NCBI RefSeq assembly: GCF_030269515.1
Contig: NZ_BSTM01000040.1
Coordinates: 1-57,928, forward strand
DNA from: Actinomadura sp. NBRC 104412
GTDB taxonomy: Bacteria > Actinomycetota > Actinomycetes > Streptosporangiales > Streptosporangiaceae
Direction: 5' to 3'
Length of the DNA: 57,928 bases
Each line of letters starts with the position of its first letter. Positions within the stretch are counted from its first letter, which is position 1. The notes under the pieces are model-generated. The model saw only the letters and a program-made list of their open reading frames with translations. It searched no databases and had not been told where the DNA came from. Below are positions 15,656 through 24,477 of the stretch, piece by piece. Made by a program: the position numbers and the translations under genes.

Positions 15656-16029
15656 CGGACGGTGGCCTCGTCGGGGCTGTCCACCGGCCAGGGCGGGACG
15701 GTCGCCGCCACCACACCCAGGCCCTGCTCGCCCGCGCGGAACTGGAACGTCGTGCCCAGCGGGATGGTCAGGCACACGCCCGGCTCCAGCGTCGTGATCT
15801 CCTCTCGGCCGTCCTGGCTGCGCCACATCTCGCCCGCGCCGTCGGTGACGAACCAGATCTCCTCGACGGTGGCATGCGACACCGCCTTCGCCGTCTGCCC
15901 CGGTCGAAGCTCGAACCGGGCGAAGCTGGCCGCTCCCGGGAGCACGCACAGCGGCCGGACGGTGGAACCGTCGGGCGCGGTGACCTTGGGGGCCTGGTCG
16001 ACTCGCGCCGTCGCGAAGGGTTCGGTCAT
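15640..16029 (-). CDS. cupin-domain protein
   Basis: 129 residues with a single cupin barrel: FELRPGQTAKAVSHATVEEIWFV (motif 1 region, metal-ligand His and Glu) and LEPGVCLTIPLGTTFQFRA (motif 2, where the usual His is replaced by Thr/Gln). Because the second motif lacks its His, metal-dependent catalysis is uncertain and a ligand-binding role is possible. ATG 16029. Divergent from the large NTPase gene; the 167-bp gap contains CCCC-atataa-GGGG (16090-16103) and a TACTAA at 16112-16117 that could serve as -10 for the plus-strand gene. Confidence 0.8.
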   Translation of the reverse strand: MTEPFATARVDQAPKVTAPDGSTVRPLCVLPGAASFARFELRPGQTAKAVSHATVEEIWFVTDGAGEMWRSQDGREEITTLEPGVCLTIPLGTTFQFRAGEQGLGVVAATVPPWPVDSPDEATVRPGRW

Positions 16030-16196
16030 GGGGCCGCAGCATAGGGCGACGAAGGGGTGCGCGGGCGGCCGACCGGCACCCGCTCCACTCCCCATATAAG
16101 GGGTGATGCGGTACTAAGGTGTGTATGCGCGGCTAGCGTGCCATGCGCTGGAGGCCGGTCCGGGGCCGCGCGGCGCGGTTGTCGAATGGGGGCGCG

Positions 16197-19100
16197 GTGG
16201 ACGCTGAGTTCATCCAGTCGGTGGCTCGGGTCGGCGACTACGTCGAACTGTCCCTCATGAACGGGGCGACTTTCGAGGGCGTACTGGAAGAGCTCACTCT
16301 CGTCCGGTTGAAACTCCGCCAACCTGATCAGCAGCCGGTGGTCATCGCCCTCCCGTCCGTGGTGATGGCGACGCCGAAGACCCCGCCCGCCGCCGAGCCG
16401 GCAGCGGCATCGCCCGTAACGGCCTCGGCGCCTGTGGCACCTCCGGCACCCGTAGGGCCAGCACCCGCGCCGCCCGCTCCTGAGCCGCCCGCTCCTGAGC
16501 CGCCCGCTCCTGAGCCTTCCGCCGCGCCCGAGCCGCCGGCCCCGCAACCCGCCCCCGCCGCCGTCCCGGCCGAGGAGCCCTCTCCGCCGCCACCAGCCGC
16601 CGAAGAGCCCCTGGCTCCGGTGCCGCCCGCACGTCCCGCGCCCGAAGGAAAGCCCGCGCGCGACACCCCGGATCTGCGGGACGCACTCGCCGAAGTGGCG
16701 GCCCTGGATACCGTCCCGGTCGACTTCGACGTTTATGTGAGGCCGGACGCGCGCCCCGCCCTCCAGCAGATCCGCAATTCCTACGAATACGCGGAACGGA
16801 TCAATGAGCTGGACCCCAAGTTCAACCGGGTCGGTCATTTCTACATGCGCGCTCTGCACCTTTGGAACGGGGACCAGACGAATGCGGAGCTGACCCGCCT
16901 GCTCGGTGCCCTGGCGCTGCTCAAAGGGGACGAGGAAACGGCGCAGCGCCGCCTGGCGTTCGCCGCCGACGCGGGGGACGTTCCGGCGCACAGGCTGCTG
17001 GCCATCGCGGCGGCACGCCTCGGCGACGGGGAGACCGCGAAGTACTCGCTGCTCCAGTACTTCCACGCGGTCGCTCCCGACTATGACGTGCCCGCCTGGG
17101 ACGCGCTGCTGGACCTTCTGGACGCGCAGGGCAACCGCGACCAGCTCGGGGAACTGCTCGGCTCCTCCGCCTATGACGAGGCCGCCGAGGAAGTCGTCCG
17201 GCGGGCGCTGTCCGGCAAACAGCCCGTCACGACGCCGATGCCGAAGCCGGCCGGTGCCGTACCGAAGGCGGCCGTCTTCAAGACCCCGCCCCCTCCCGCA
17301 CGGGACACCGCCCAAGCCACGCACACCGGGAACTCACGGCAGGGGACGCGGCGCCTCTCCGAACACGCCCGCCGCAGAGAGGACCCGTACCAGCGCGCCA
17401 AGTTCCTCGAACACCAGGTGAAGGACCTGGACGCCGCGAAGAAGGCGTACCGCGAGGCCATCCGCAAGGGAGGGCCCAAGCGGGAGAGCGCCGTCAAGGA
17501 CCTGGCCTGGCTGACCAAGCGCACCGAGGGCGCGGAGGCGGCGCTGCGCATCATCGAGGAGGAGTGCGAGGGGATGGTCCGTCCCGGCGACAGCCTGGAC
17601 AACATCCTCATCGACTTCCTGACCGGGGCGCGCCGGTACACCGAGGCGCTGAAGGTCCTCGACCGCCAGTTCCGCCGCAGCGACCTGACCAGCAGCAAGC
17701 GGTACCACCTCCGCCACCAGATCGCCTACGTCAAGCTGGCCGCCGGCGTCGACTCCTCGACGGAGTGGCGGCAGCTCCTCGACCAGGCGCCGGACAACCC
17801 GGCGGCGCAGCGCGGCCTGGCGCTGGCCCTGATCCAGCGCGGCAACCCGGCGGACCTGGTCGAGGCCGAGCAGGCGATCGAAGGGCTCACCGACGACCGG
17901 GCCGCGAACATCCGGATGCAGATCGAGGCGCTGCTCCAGGGCGAGGACCCGGGCTCGGGAACGACCAGCCTGGTCCAGCACCTGTTGCAGTCGGAGATGC
18001 CCGGCCTCGGCGACCCGACTCCCCCGCTGGTCGCCTACGTCATGGGGAAGTTCTCCGACGAGGCCCGTACCGGGAAGGGCGGCAAGCCGTTCAGCCAGCG
18101 CGACCTGAACGTCATCGCCGAGTCGGCCCGCCAGTTCGCGCTGACCCACCCGGAGAACAGCGCCCGGTTCTACATCACCGCCGCGAGCATCGCCAAGGAC
18201 CTCGGCGACCGCAGGGCGCAGGAGTTCCTCTACCTGGGCCTGACGACCCTGGCCGACATCGTCCTGGACCGGCAGGAGCACGAGTCGGCGCGCGACCTGT
18301 ACTGCGCGGCGCTCGCCGCGGCCGACGAGCGCGAGGACAGCGACGGGGTCCCGGACGTGCGGTGGGCCCTGATCGGCTATCTGCGCTCGCTGCGCGGCCG
18401 GACGACCAAGCAGAACCGGCGGCGGGACCGGGAGAGCACGGCGCCGCTGACCGAGGCGGTCGGCAAGATCCTCTCCGACGAGCGGCGGCACGGGCGGGAC
18501 TCGTTCCTGCTGATGCCGCAGCTCATCGCCGACACCAGCCTGGCCAGGGACCTGGTGCTGACGGCGGTGACCTCGCGTCCCGAGCTGATGGAGGCCAGCG
18601 TGGGCTTCCTGCGGGACGAGTACGGCATCGAGGTCGAGCCGGTCGGCCAGCAGGTGCGCCAGGGCTGGCAGCAGGCCGGTGAGCAGTGGAGCCGCAGCCG
18701 CCGCAGGATCGTGCACGGGCTGGCCGAGCTGCGGAACCTGACGATCTCGGAAGTGGACCTGGAAGCGGCGCTGAACCGGCTCGGCGACCACGAGCAGCCC
18801 GCGTCCGAGCCGCTGCGGGTCGCGCTCAGCCAGATCCGCGAGGCGCTGCTGGAGCTGCGCCGGTACGGCAACGAGCAGTCGTTCGAGGAACGCGAGAACT
18901 GCCTGCGCCGCGCCGGGCAGACGGCGCGCGGGCTGCGCGCCGAGGTCGAGCGCGGGCCGACCAGCCTGACCGTGGAACTGGTCGAGCCGATCGCCGAGCG
19001 GGTCGAGCACCTGGTGAAGGACACCCAGCAGCAGCTCGTGGAGAGCCAGCCGCCGCTGCCCGGCCTGACGCTGGCGCTGGAGCAGAGCAGCGGGCCGCAG

Positions 19101-20660
19101 AAGGGCATCGTGACCGTCCAGATCAAGGTGGCCAACGCGTTCGGCCACGCGCCGCTGGAGTCGCCGGAGCTGACGATCAATTCCGATCCGCTGCTGTTCA
19201 AGGTGGACCAGCCGAGGATCCAGCTTCCCGCGGCGGTGCGCGGCGGCGACCACCGGATCGAGCAGGTGCGGCTGCGGGTGACCGAGCAGGGCGTGGAGGC
19301 GGGCGCGTTCTCCCTGCCGGTGGAGCTGCGCTACCAGCCGCGGTCCAGCGACACGACGGTCGTCTTCGAGGCGACGCTGCCGGTGCGGCTGGCCCGGCAG
19401 GAGGAGTTCCAGGCGATCCCCAACCCGTTCCAGGACGGCGCGAGCGGCCGCCCGGTGATCGACGAGAACATGTTCTTCGGCCGGGACGAGCTGATCTCCA
19501 GGATCCGCGCCAAGCTCCGGGACGCGCACTCGCCCGGGATCGGCATCGCGGTGTTCGGCCAGAAGCGGGCCGGCAAGACCTCCATCAGGCACCACCTGAA
19601 GGGGCAGCTCGAACAGGACGACGGGCTTCCGGTCGTGGACGTCGGCAACATCGGCGACCTGCCGGTGGGCAACATCACCGACATCGAGGAGCTGCCCGCC
19701 GAGACCCGGCAGACGATGAACAGCCGGCTGCTGGCGCTGCTGATGTGGCGGATCCTGGAGCAGGCGGACACGGCGCTGCGCAAGCTCGACCCCGGTGGCG
19801 GCGTCGAGCCGCTGCTGCCGCCCGACCTCGACCGGGCCCGGTTCCTGGAGAGCCCGGAACCGGTGTACGACTGCGCGATGCTGATCGAGCGGTACCGGGA
19901 GCGGACCGGGGGCCGCCAGCCTCCGCTGGTCGTGCTGATCGACGAGTTCCAGTACATCGACCAGTGGATCCGGGAGGGGCGGCTGTCCCCCTCGTTCATG
20001 CAGGCGTTCAAGGCGCTGATCGAGCGCCGGCTGTTCCACCTGGTGATCGTCGGGCAGGACGCGCTGGACCGGCTGATCCAGGCCGACCCGAACGTGTTCG
20101 GGGTGTTCGCCATCGAGCGGGTCACCTACCTGGCCGACTCCGACGCCAGGCGGCTCATCGTCGAGCCGATCTGGATCGGCGGGGCCGAGAAGCAGATCAG
20201 CCGCTACCAGGAGCGTGCCGTCGACCGGATCCTGGAGCTGACCGGCGGCAGCGCCTTCTACATCCAGCGCTTCTGCTACCAGCTCGTCAACTACATGAAC
20301 GCCGAGCACGCGCCGGTGGTCACCGAGGCCGACATCGAGCGGGTCAGGGACGAGTTCATCAGCGGGCTGGGCGCCAACGACTTCGACAACCTGGAGTCGC
20401 CCGGGTACACCGATCCGGAGTTCACGCCGCAGGACTACCAGCAGGTCCTGCTGGCGATCGCGCGGGCGTCCCGGCACCAGGCGGCGACCATCGCGGCGAT
20501 CAGGGCCGAGTACCAGGGGCCGCGGCTGGACGAGATCCTCGCCGACCTGGTGCTGCGCGACGTCATCCGCAGGGACGCGGGCTCGTACCGGATCGTGGTG
20601 CGCATCTACCAGGACTGGCTGTTGCAGCACTTCGGTGAGAAGTCCGGGGGACGGGGCTGA
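16197..20660 (+). CDS. large multidomain P-loop NTPase: LSm-like / helical repeats / beta-sandwich / NTPase / winged helix
   Basis: 1487 residues from GTG 16197 (GGGGG just upstream; an ATG 18 codons earlier is weaker). The N-terminus (~5-60) looks like an LSm/SH3-type barrel: VELSLMNGATFEGVLEE then LRLK and VVIALPSVV. A Pro/Ala linker (~65-160) follows, then TPR-like helical repeats (~160-800). A beta-sandwich (~955-1070) precedes an NTPase opening NMFFGRDELISRIR. Walker A is GQKRAGKTS (~1120-1128), Walker B VVLIDEFQY (~1244). A winged helix closes the protein (~1410-1485). The layout suits a STAND-type sensor NTPase. It overlaps the next NTPase gene by one base (TGATG) and faces an EACC1-caspase pair. 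Confidence 0.85.
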   Translation: MDAEFIQSVARVGDYVELSLMNGATFEGVLEELTLVRLKLRQPDQQPVVIALPSVVMATPKTPPAAEPAAASPVTASAPVAPPAPVGPAPAPPAPEPPAPEPPAPEPSAAPEPPAPQPAPAAVPAEEPSPPPPAAEEPLAPVPPARPAPEGKPARDTPDLRDALAEVAALDTVPVDFDVYVRPDARPALQQIRNSYEYAERINELDPKFNRVGHFYMRALHLWNGDQTNAELTRLLGALALLKGDEETAQRRLAFAADAGDVPAHRLLAIAAARLGDGETAKYSLLQYFHAVAPDYDVPAWDALLDLLDAQGNRDQLGELLGSSAYDEAAEEVVRRALSGKQPVTTPMPKPAGAVPKAAVFKTPPPPARDTAQATHTGNSRQGTRRLSEHARRREDPYQRAKFLEHQVKDLDAAKKAYREAIRKGGPKRESAVKDLAWLTKRTEGAEAALRIIEEECEGMVRPGDSLDNILIDFLTGARRYTEALKVLDRQFRRSDLTSSKRYHLRHQIAYVKLAAGVDSSTEWRQLLDQAPDNPAAQRGLALALIQRGNPADLVEAEQAIEGLTDDRAANIRMQIEALLQGEDPGSGTTSLVQHLLQSEMPGLGDPTPPLVAYVMGKFSDEARTGKGGKPFSQRDLNVIAESARQFALTHPENSARFYITAASIAKDLGDRRAQEFLYLGLTTLADIVLDRQEHESARDLYCAALAAADEREDSDGVPDVRWALIGYLRSLRGRTTKQNRRRDRESTAPLTEAVGKILSDERRHGRDSFLLMPQLIADTSLARDLVLTAVTSRPELMEASVGFLRDEYGIEVEPVGQQVRQGWQQAGEQWSRSRRRIVHGLAELRNLTISEVDLEAALNRLGDHEQPASEPLRVALSQIREALLELRRYGNEQSFEERENCLRRAGQTARGLRAEVERGPTSLTVELVEPIAERVEHLVKDTQQQLVESQPPLPGLTLALEQSSGPQKGIVTVQIKVANAFGHAPLESPELTINSDPLLFKVDQPRIQLPAAVRGGDHRIEQVRLRVTEQGVEAGAFSLPVELRYQPRSSDTTVVFEATLPVRLARQEEFQAIPNPFQDGASGRPVIDENMFFGRDELISRIRAKLRDAHSPGIGIAVFGQKRAGKTSIRHHLKGQLEQDDGLPVVDVGNIGDLPVGNITDIEELPAETRQTMNSRLLALLMWRILEQADTALRKLDPGGGVEPLLPPDLDRARFLESPEPVYDCAMLIERYRERTGGRQPPLVVLIDEFQYIDQWIREGRLSPSFMQAFKALIERRLFHLVIVGQDALDRLIQADPNVFGVFAIERVTYLADSDARRLIVEPIWIGGAEKQISRYQERAVDRILELTGGSAFYIQRFCYQLVNYMNAEHAPVVTEADIERVRDEFISGLGANDFDNLESPGYTDPEFTPQDYQQVLLAIARASRHQAATIAAIRAEYQGPRLDEILADLVLRDVIRRDAGSYRIVVRIYQDWLLQHFGEKSGGRG
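16472..16516 (+). repeat. three perfect 15-bp tandem repeats (GCCCGCTCCTGAGCC)
   Basis: Three identical, contiguous 15-base units code for repeated Pro-Glu-Pro-Pro-Ala in the linker of the large NTPase. Perfect identity suggests recent slippage and possible length variation between strains. Confidence 0.85.
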
Positions 20661-21751
20661 TGGCGCCGTCCGGCGAGCCCTCCGGCGGCACGGTCCACGT
20701 CAACCCGTACCGGCTGGTCGGCCAGGTCGCCGAGGGCGACCGGTTCATCGGGCGCGCCCATCTGCTGCGCCGGGTGCGGGCGACCTGGGCCGAGCCGGGC
20801 CGGCCCGCGAACCTCCGGGTGCTCGGCCACCACAGGGTCGGCAAGACCAGCCTGGTCCGGCGCGCGCTCGGCACGGCCGCCGACCGCCCGGACCTGACCG
20901 CCGTCGTGATCAACGTGGGCACCTGCGCGAGCGGCGACGACATGTTCCGCTCGATGGTCAGGTCGGTGATGGAGCAGCTTGAGGACGCCCCGGGCGTGGA
21001 CGGCGCCCTGGCCGCGATCGGGTCGGGCGTGCAGATGGCCGACGGCTGGTACGACCTCAAGGAAGGGGTGCGCGCGTTCTTCAAGGCGGTACGCAAGGCG
21101 GGCCGCCACGTGCTCCTGGTGCTGGACGAGTTCGACCGCGCGGCGGGCGTCGCCAAGCCCCCCGACTTCCAGTTGCTGCGCGACCTGGCCAGCGAGCCGG
21201 AGTTCCCGCTCGGCCTGATCACGATCTCCCGGCGGCCGATCGAGGTGATCGAGTCGGCCGAGGCGGCGTCCCAGGCGGGCTCCATCCTCGGCGCCGTGGT
21301 GATCAACCCGCTGTACGTCGGGATGTTCACCGACGAGGAGGCCGACCTGATGCTGGCGCGGGCGGCGTCCGCCGGGATCGGCCTGGCCTCGGTACGGGAC
21401 GAGATCGTCGACCGCACCGGGCTGCACCCGTTCCTGCTGGAGCTGATGTGCAACCGCGTCGTGCAGGCGTACGCGGAGACCGGCAAGGTGGACGTGGCGG
21501 CCTGCTACGAGAGCGAGGCCATCGAGTTCCACGCCCAGTTCGACCGGCTGATCGGCAACATCGACGCCGACACCGGCGGCAACGGTTCCGCGCTGCTGCG
21601 CCGGATCGCCGCGGGAGCCCCCGGGATCCAGCCGTCGGCGGACCTGTCCCGGCTGATCCAGATGGGGGTGGTCTCCCGGACACCGGAGGGCGGGCTCAGC
21701 CTCTTCTCCCGTGAGTTCGGGCGGCACGTCCTGACCCTGGGCGAAGGCTGA
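20660..21751 (+). CDS. P-loop NTPase (AAA/STAND-like), partner of the large NTPase
   Basis: 363 residues. NPYRLVGQV and DRFIGRAHLLRRVR give the entry to the fold. Walker A is GHHRVGKTS (~55-63), Walker B VLLVLDEFDRA (~150-160), followed by SRRPIEVIE (sensor-like) and LTGLHPFLLELMCN-type helices (GLHPFLLELMCNRVVQ), then a winged-helix end (LIQMGVVSRTPEGGLSLFS). The organisation matches the NTPase plus winged-helix core of the preceding protein without its long N-terminal region. The stop of that gene and this ATG overlap (TGATG), so the two are made together and may form one complex. The gene converges on the caspase gene, 38 bp away. Confidence 0.85.
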   Translation: MAPSGEPSGGTVHVNPYRLVGQVAEGDRFIGRAHLLRRVRATWAEPGRPANLRVLGHHRVGKTSLVRRALGTAADRPDLTAVVINVGTCASGDDMFRSMVRSVMEQLEDAPGVDGALAAIGSGVQMADGWYDLKEGVRAFFKAVRKAGRHVLLVLDEFDRAAGVAKPPDFQLLRDLASEPEFPLGLITISRRPIEVIESAEAASQAGSILGAVVINPLYVGMFTDEEADLMLARAASAGIGLASVRDEIVDRTGLHPFLLELMCNRVVQAYAETGKVDVAACYESEAIEFHAQFDRLIGNIDADTGGNGSALLRRIAAGAPGIQPSADLSRLIQMGVVSRTPEGGLSLFSREFGRHVLTLGEG

Positions 21752-21789
21752 ACTTCGGGCGACGGCCGAACCCTGGGCGGGGGCCGACC

Positions 21790-22800
21790 TCAGTTCGCGC
21801 CTTTTTCGAGTTCCGCCGCTTGGGAGTAGTGGCCGCTGCGCCGCAGTTCGGCGGCGACGCCCCGTACCGACTGGGCGTCGCCGGCACGGGCGGCCTGCCG
21901 CTGGAGACGGTGCGCCTCCTCGTAGCGGCCGTTGCGCCGCAGCTCCAGGACCCGGTCGGCCAGTGCCCGCCCGGTGAGGGCCGGAGCCTCGGGAGGCGGC
22001 GGCTCTGAGGGAGGCGTCTCCGGGGGACGTGCGGCGGCCGGGTTGCGAGCCAGGATGAGCCGCGATCCGTCGCCCGTGCTCGCGAGCTGCGGCATCGGGA
22101 TGCGCCTGTCCTTCTTCGCGCGGTCCTCCAGTTCGCTCTTGAGCGCGGTGAAGACGGTGCCGACGTCCAGCAGCGGCTCGCCGTTCCGGACGCCGCCTTC
22201 GAGGATGCCGAGCAGCGCGCCGGTGAACGCGGTGTACGTCATGCCGGGAGGCGACAGCGCCTGCCTGGTCGAGGCCGCGGCGGTGAGCACGGCGCTGCCC
22301 TCGATCGCGGTCGCCGGCATGCCGGTCTCGCCCAGCCCGCCGTCCAGCGCCAGGCCGCTCCAGCAGCAGTCCAGGATCACGATCCTGTGCGGGACCCGGG
22401 CGGCGGTCAGCCGTAGTTCGTGACGCACGAGCCGGTAGGAGATGGAGACATGGGCGCCGCCGGGCTCGTACGCGCCGGGAAGCGCCAGGCACAGATCGCT
22501 CCTCACCGCGGGATCGACGAACCCGTGCCCGGCGTAATAGAACAGCAACGTGTCCTCGGCGGCCTCCGCCTCCCGGCGCAGCGCCGTGATGACGGCGTCC
22601 TCGTCGTCGGGCTGGTGCAGCACCGTGCAGTTCCCGTCCGGCAGTCCCCAGACCCGTTCGTCGCGCAGGACGGCCGCCAGGCGTTCCAGGTTGTTCTGGA
22701 CGGCCGGCAGTTGCCGCTCGTCCCCCAGCTTCGGATAGTGCGACACCCCGACGAGCACCGCCCGGGACGCGCGTGGGTCCGGGAGGGCCGGGGCGGGCAT
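21790..22800 (-). CDS. caspase-like protease, EACC1-associated type
   Basis: 336 residues. Caspase fold: AVLVGVSHYPKL at the start, LLFYYAGHGFVDP with catalytic His92, and IVILDCCWSG with the nucleophile in Cys145-Cys146 (Cys146 by analogy with DxCHSG metacaspases). SAVLTAAASTRQ and YTAFTGALLGILEGG complete the peptidase. A Pro-rich spacer (~258-275) leads to a helical tail with two related units, ELRRNGRYEEAHRLQR and ELRRSGHYSQAAELEK, perhaps an adaptor or oligomerisation module. Such caspases are predicted effectors of actinobacterial conflict systems. The EACC1 gene lies 13 bp upstream on the same strand. Confidence 0.9.
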   Translation of the reverse strand: MPAPALPDPRASRAVLVGVSHYPKLGDERQLPAVQNNLERLAAVLRDERVWGLPDGNCTVLHQPDDEDAVITALRREAEAAEDTLLFYYAGHGFVDPAVRSDLCLALPGAYEPGGAHVSISYRLVRHELRLTAARVPHRIVILDCCWSGLALDGGLGETGMPATAIEGSAVLTAAASTRQALSPPGMTYTAFTGALLGILEGGVRNGEPLLDVGTVFTALKSELEDRAKKDRRIPMPQLASTGDGSRLILARNPAAARPPETPPSEPPPPEAPALTGRALADRVLELRRNGRYEEAHRLQRQAARAGDAQSVRGVAAELRRSGHYSQAAELEKGAN

Positions 22801-22813
22801 CACCGATCGCCCA

Positions 22814-23185
22814 TCACCGATCGTCGGCCGTCTCGGCCTGGCGGGCACGCTCCAGCTCGTCCCGGAACAGCCGCCGGAGCACCTCTTCGGCGTCGGTGCC
22901 GAGAAGGACGAGATCCCCGTCGACCCGCACCTGGATCTTCGGTTCCGGGCCGCCTCCGGCGCGCCGCTGCTGGAGGTAGGTGGCGATGGACACGCCCAGG
23001 CTGCTGAGCGCGATCACGTTGGGGATGATGAGGTTCAGCAGCTCGAACCCGGACCCCATCGTCCCCTCGGACGTGTGGCCCGCCGCGGTGACGCGGACGT
23101 CGCGGACGACCTCGGCGTCGTTGACCAGCCAGTCGTACAGGTCCCGGCCCACGTCCTCGCCGCCGGTATGGACGGTCAGTTCCAT
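22814..23185 (-). CDS. effector-associated constant component EACC1
   Basis: 123 residues from ATG 23185 with GGGGAG about 7 bases upstream. The N-terminal part MELTVHTGG...DLYDWLVND and VRVTA forms strands and a helix. A hydrophobic stretch follows (about 45-72, LLNLIIPNVIALSSLGVSIA). The end, IQVRVDGDLVLLGTDAEEV, is a beta-hairpin plus helix. This is the EACC1 pattern: a small component always found beside effectors such as caspases or trypsins in NTP-dependent conflict systems. It is thought to link effector, membrane and regulator, but its mechanism is unknown. The spacing to the caspase start is 13 bp, so they form one unit. Confidence 0.85.
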   Translation of the reverse strand: MELTVHTGGEDVGRDLYDWLVNDAEVVRDVRVTAAGHTSEGTMGSGFELLNLIIPNVIALSSLGVSIATYLQQRRAGGGPEPKIQVRVDGDLVLLGTDAEEVLRRLFRDELERARQAETADDR

Positions 23186-23285
23186 CGCCCGCTCCCCGCA
23201 TCCGGAAATGGTCGGTCCCGCACCGATCACGCCCATCCTAAGCGCCGGGCGCGGCGCCGGTGGGGCCTCCGGTGGGCTCACGGGT

Positions 23286-23930
23286 TCAGGGAACGTGGCC
23301 GGGTCCGGGCGCGGCGAGCCGGTCGGCGAGGAGATCGATGAAGCGGTCGGCGATCCGGTAGACCTCGCTCATGTCGTGGCCGTGGTAGAGCGCCGCCGTG
23401 AGGTTGGAGTGGATGATCGACCACAGCATGGTCGCGGCGTCGTCGGCGTCCGGGCCCAGCACCGCGACCTCCTCCGCCAGCATCGCCCGCGCCGACGTCG
23501 CGAACTCGGCGAGCAGCAGCCTGGCGTTCGGGTCGGTGCTCCCCTGGAGCAGCACGGTCACCTTGAAGAACTGGGGACGGCGCTCGAAGGCGGAGATGGC
23601 GGCGCGCACCCGCGCCCTGACCCGCTCTTCCGGGGTACGCGAGGCGGTGCGCCCGCGCAGCCGCCGCCCGGAGTCGAGCCATGCCTGGAGCACCGCGGCG
23701 TACAGGTGCTCCTTGGACGAGAAGTAGCGGTAGAGCGTCCCCAGCGCCACGCCCGCCGCACGCGCGACCTCGCCGATGCGGATTCGCTCGTACTCCTGGC
23801 GCTCCAGGGCTTCGAGCGCCGCCTCGACGATCCGGTTGCGCCGCGCGGCCTGCCAGCCCGGCATCTCCGCCACGGGCGTCTCCGCGACGGGACGTCCGCC
23901 CGCGACGGTGCCGGCCTCCGCGTCGGCCAT
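23286..23930 (-). CDS. TetR-family transcriptional regulator
   Basis: 214 residues. A variable N-terminus (~1-27) is followed by NRIVEAALEALERQEYERIR and the HTH AGVALGTLYRYFSSKEHLY. The C-terminal domain has FERRPQFFKVTVLLQGS and a helix ending FIDLLADRLAAPG, similar to the KstR/lipid-responsive branch. The ligand is unknown. It lies 100 bp upstream of EACC1 on the same strand, so a shared transcript is possible, and is divergent from the small membrane protein at 24024 (93-bp shared region). It might control either. Confidence 0.9.
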   Translation of the reverse strand: MADAEAGTVAGGRPVAETPVAEMPGWQAARRNRIVEAALEALERQEYERIRIGEVARAAGVALGTLYRYFSSKEHLYAAVLQAWLDSGRRLRGRTASRTPEERVRARVRAAISAFERRPQFFKVTVLLQGSTDPNARLLLAEFATSARAMLAEEVAVLGPDADDAATMLWSIIHSNLTAALYHGHDMSEVYRIADRFIDLLADRLAAPGPGHVP

Positions 23931-24023
23931 GGGTCACCTCGCGCACGGTTGACGGAGCCGGAATCCGGTTTCACCCTACGCCCGCGCCTTTCGCGCGGAG
24001 CGGAGCCGGTCGAGGATGGCGGT

Positions 24024-24344
24024 ATGGCGAAGAGGGTTCTCGTGTGGTGCGCGGTCGTCGCCGGGGTGGGAAGCGTTGTCGCGCTGGGGATCGTCTTCGC
24101 CTCGGCCGGGCTCGACAGGGCGGACAAGATGGCCAGCGTGTTCGGCGCGTTCATCGGGATCGGCGGGCTCGCGGTGGCGGTTCACGGGCTGAGGGTGGCT
24201 CGGCGCGGTGACGACGCGGCGGGATTCCGGAACTCGATCAGCGGCGTCGTGCACGGCCCTGTCGTCCAGGCCCGTGATGTTCGAGGACGGATCGAGGGAC
24301 CTGCGCCCGAAGGGGCCGAGCGCATCTGGGACGAGAATTCCTGA
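24024..24344 (+). CDS. two-TM protein with Gly-rich HGPVVQARD motif
   Basis: 106 residues. Two hydrophobic helices (about 4-29 and 37-58; VLVWCAVVAGVGSVVALGI and VFGAFIGIGGLAVAVHGLR) are followed by a cytoplasmic segment with SISGVVHGPVVQARDVRG (about 72-89). Repeats of the GxVxGPVxQARDVxG kind are common at the ends or starts of actinobacterial NB-ARC/STAND and effector proteins and probably form a short beta structure; no function is established. The gene sits next to the EACC1-caspase locus and is divergent from the TetR gene, so it may be an accessory membrane part. Start ATG 24024 is the only one that gives a compact protein. Confidence 0.68.
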   Translation: MAKRVLVWCAVVAGVGSVVALGIVFASAGLDRADKMASVFGAFIGIGGLAVAVHGLRVARRGDDAAGFRNSISGVVHGPVVQARDVRGRIEGPAPEGAERIWDENS

Positions 24345-24477
24345 CCGTCCCCGGCCACTCCTATAAACGAACGGCGAGAGGTGCGCAAACCCCTCTTTCG
24401 CCTGCCGGCAGACGATCTGGACGGGGACGGGCCGAAGGGCAAGACTTCGGTCACCACCTCGCCCTGGAGGCTTCACC

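Noticed and set aside
16090..16103. CCCC-atataa-GGGG inverted repeat in the cupin/NTPase divergent region
   Set aside because: Four-base arms are too short to claim an operator; noted only in the cupin entry.
17334..20630. 1098-residue antisense frame under the large NTPase
   Set aside because: Composition is that of a reverse-strand shadow; no motif, and the sense frame carries Walker A/B and other domains.
21742..21790. Hairpin TTCGG-N7-CCGAA between convergent NTPase and caspase genes, considered as a terminator
   Set aside because: Only five base pairs and no following tract; too weak to list.
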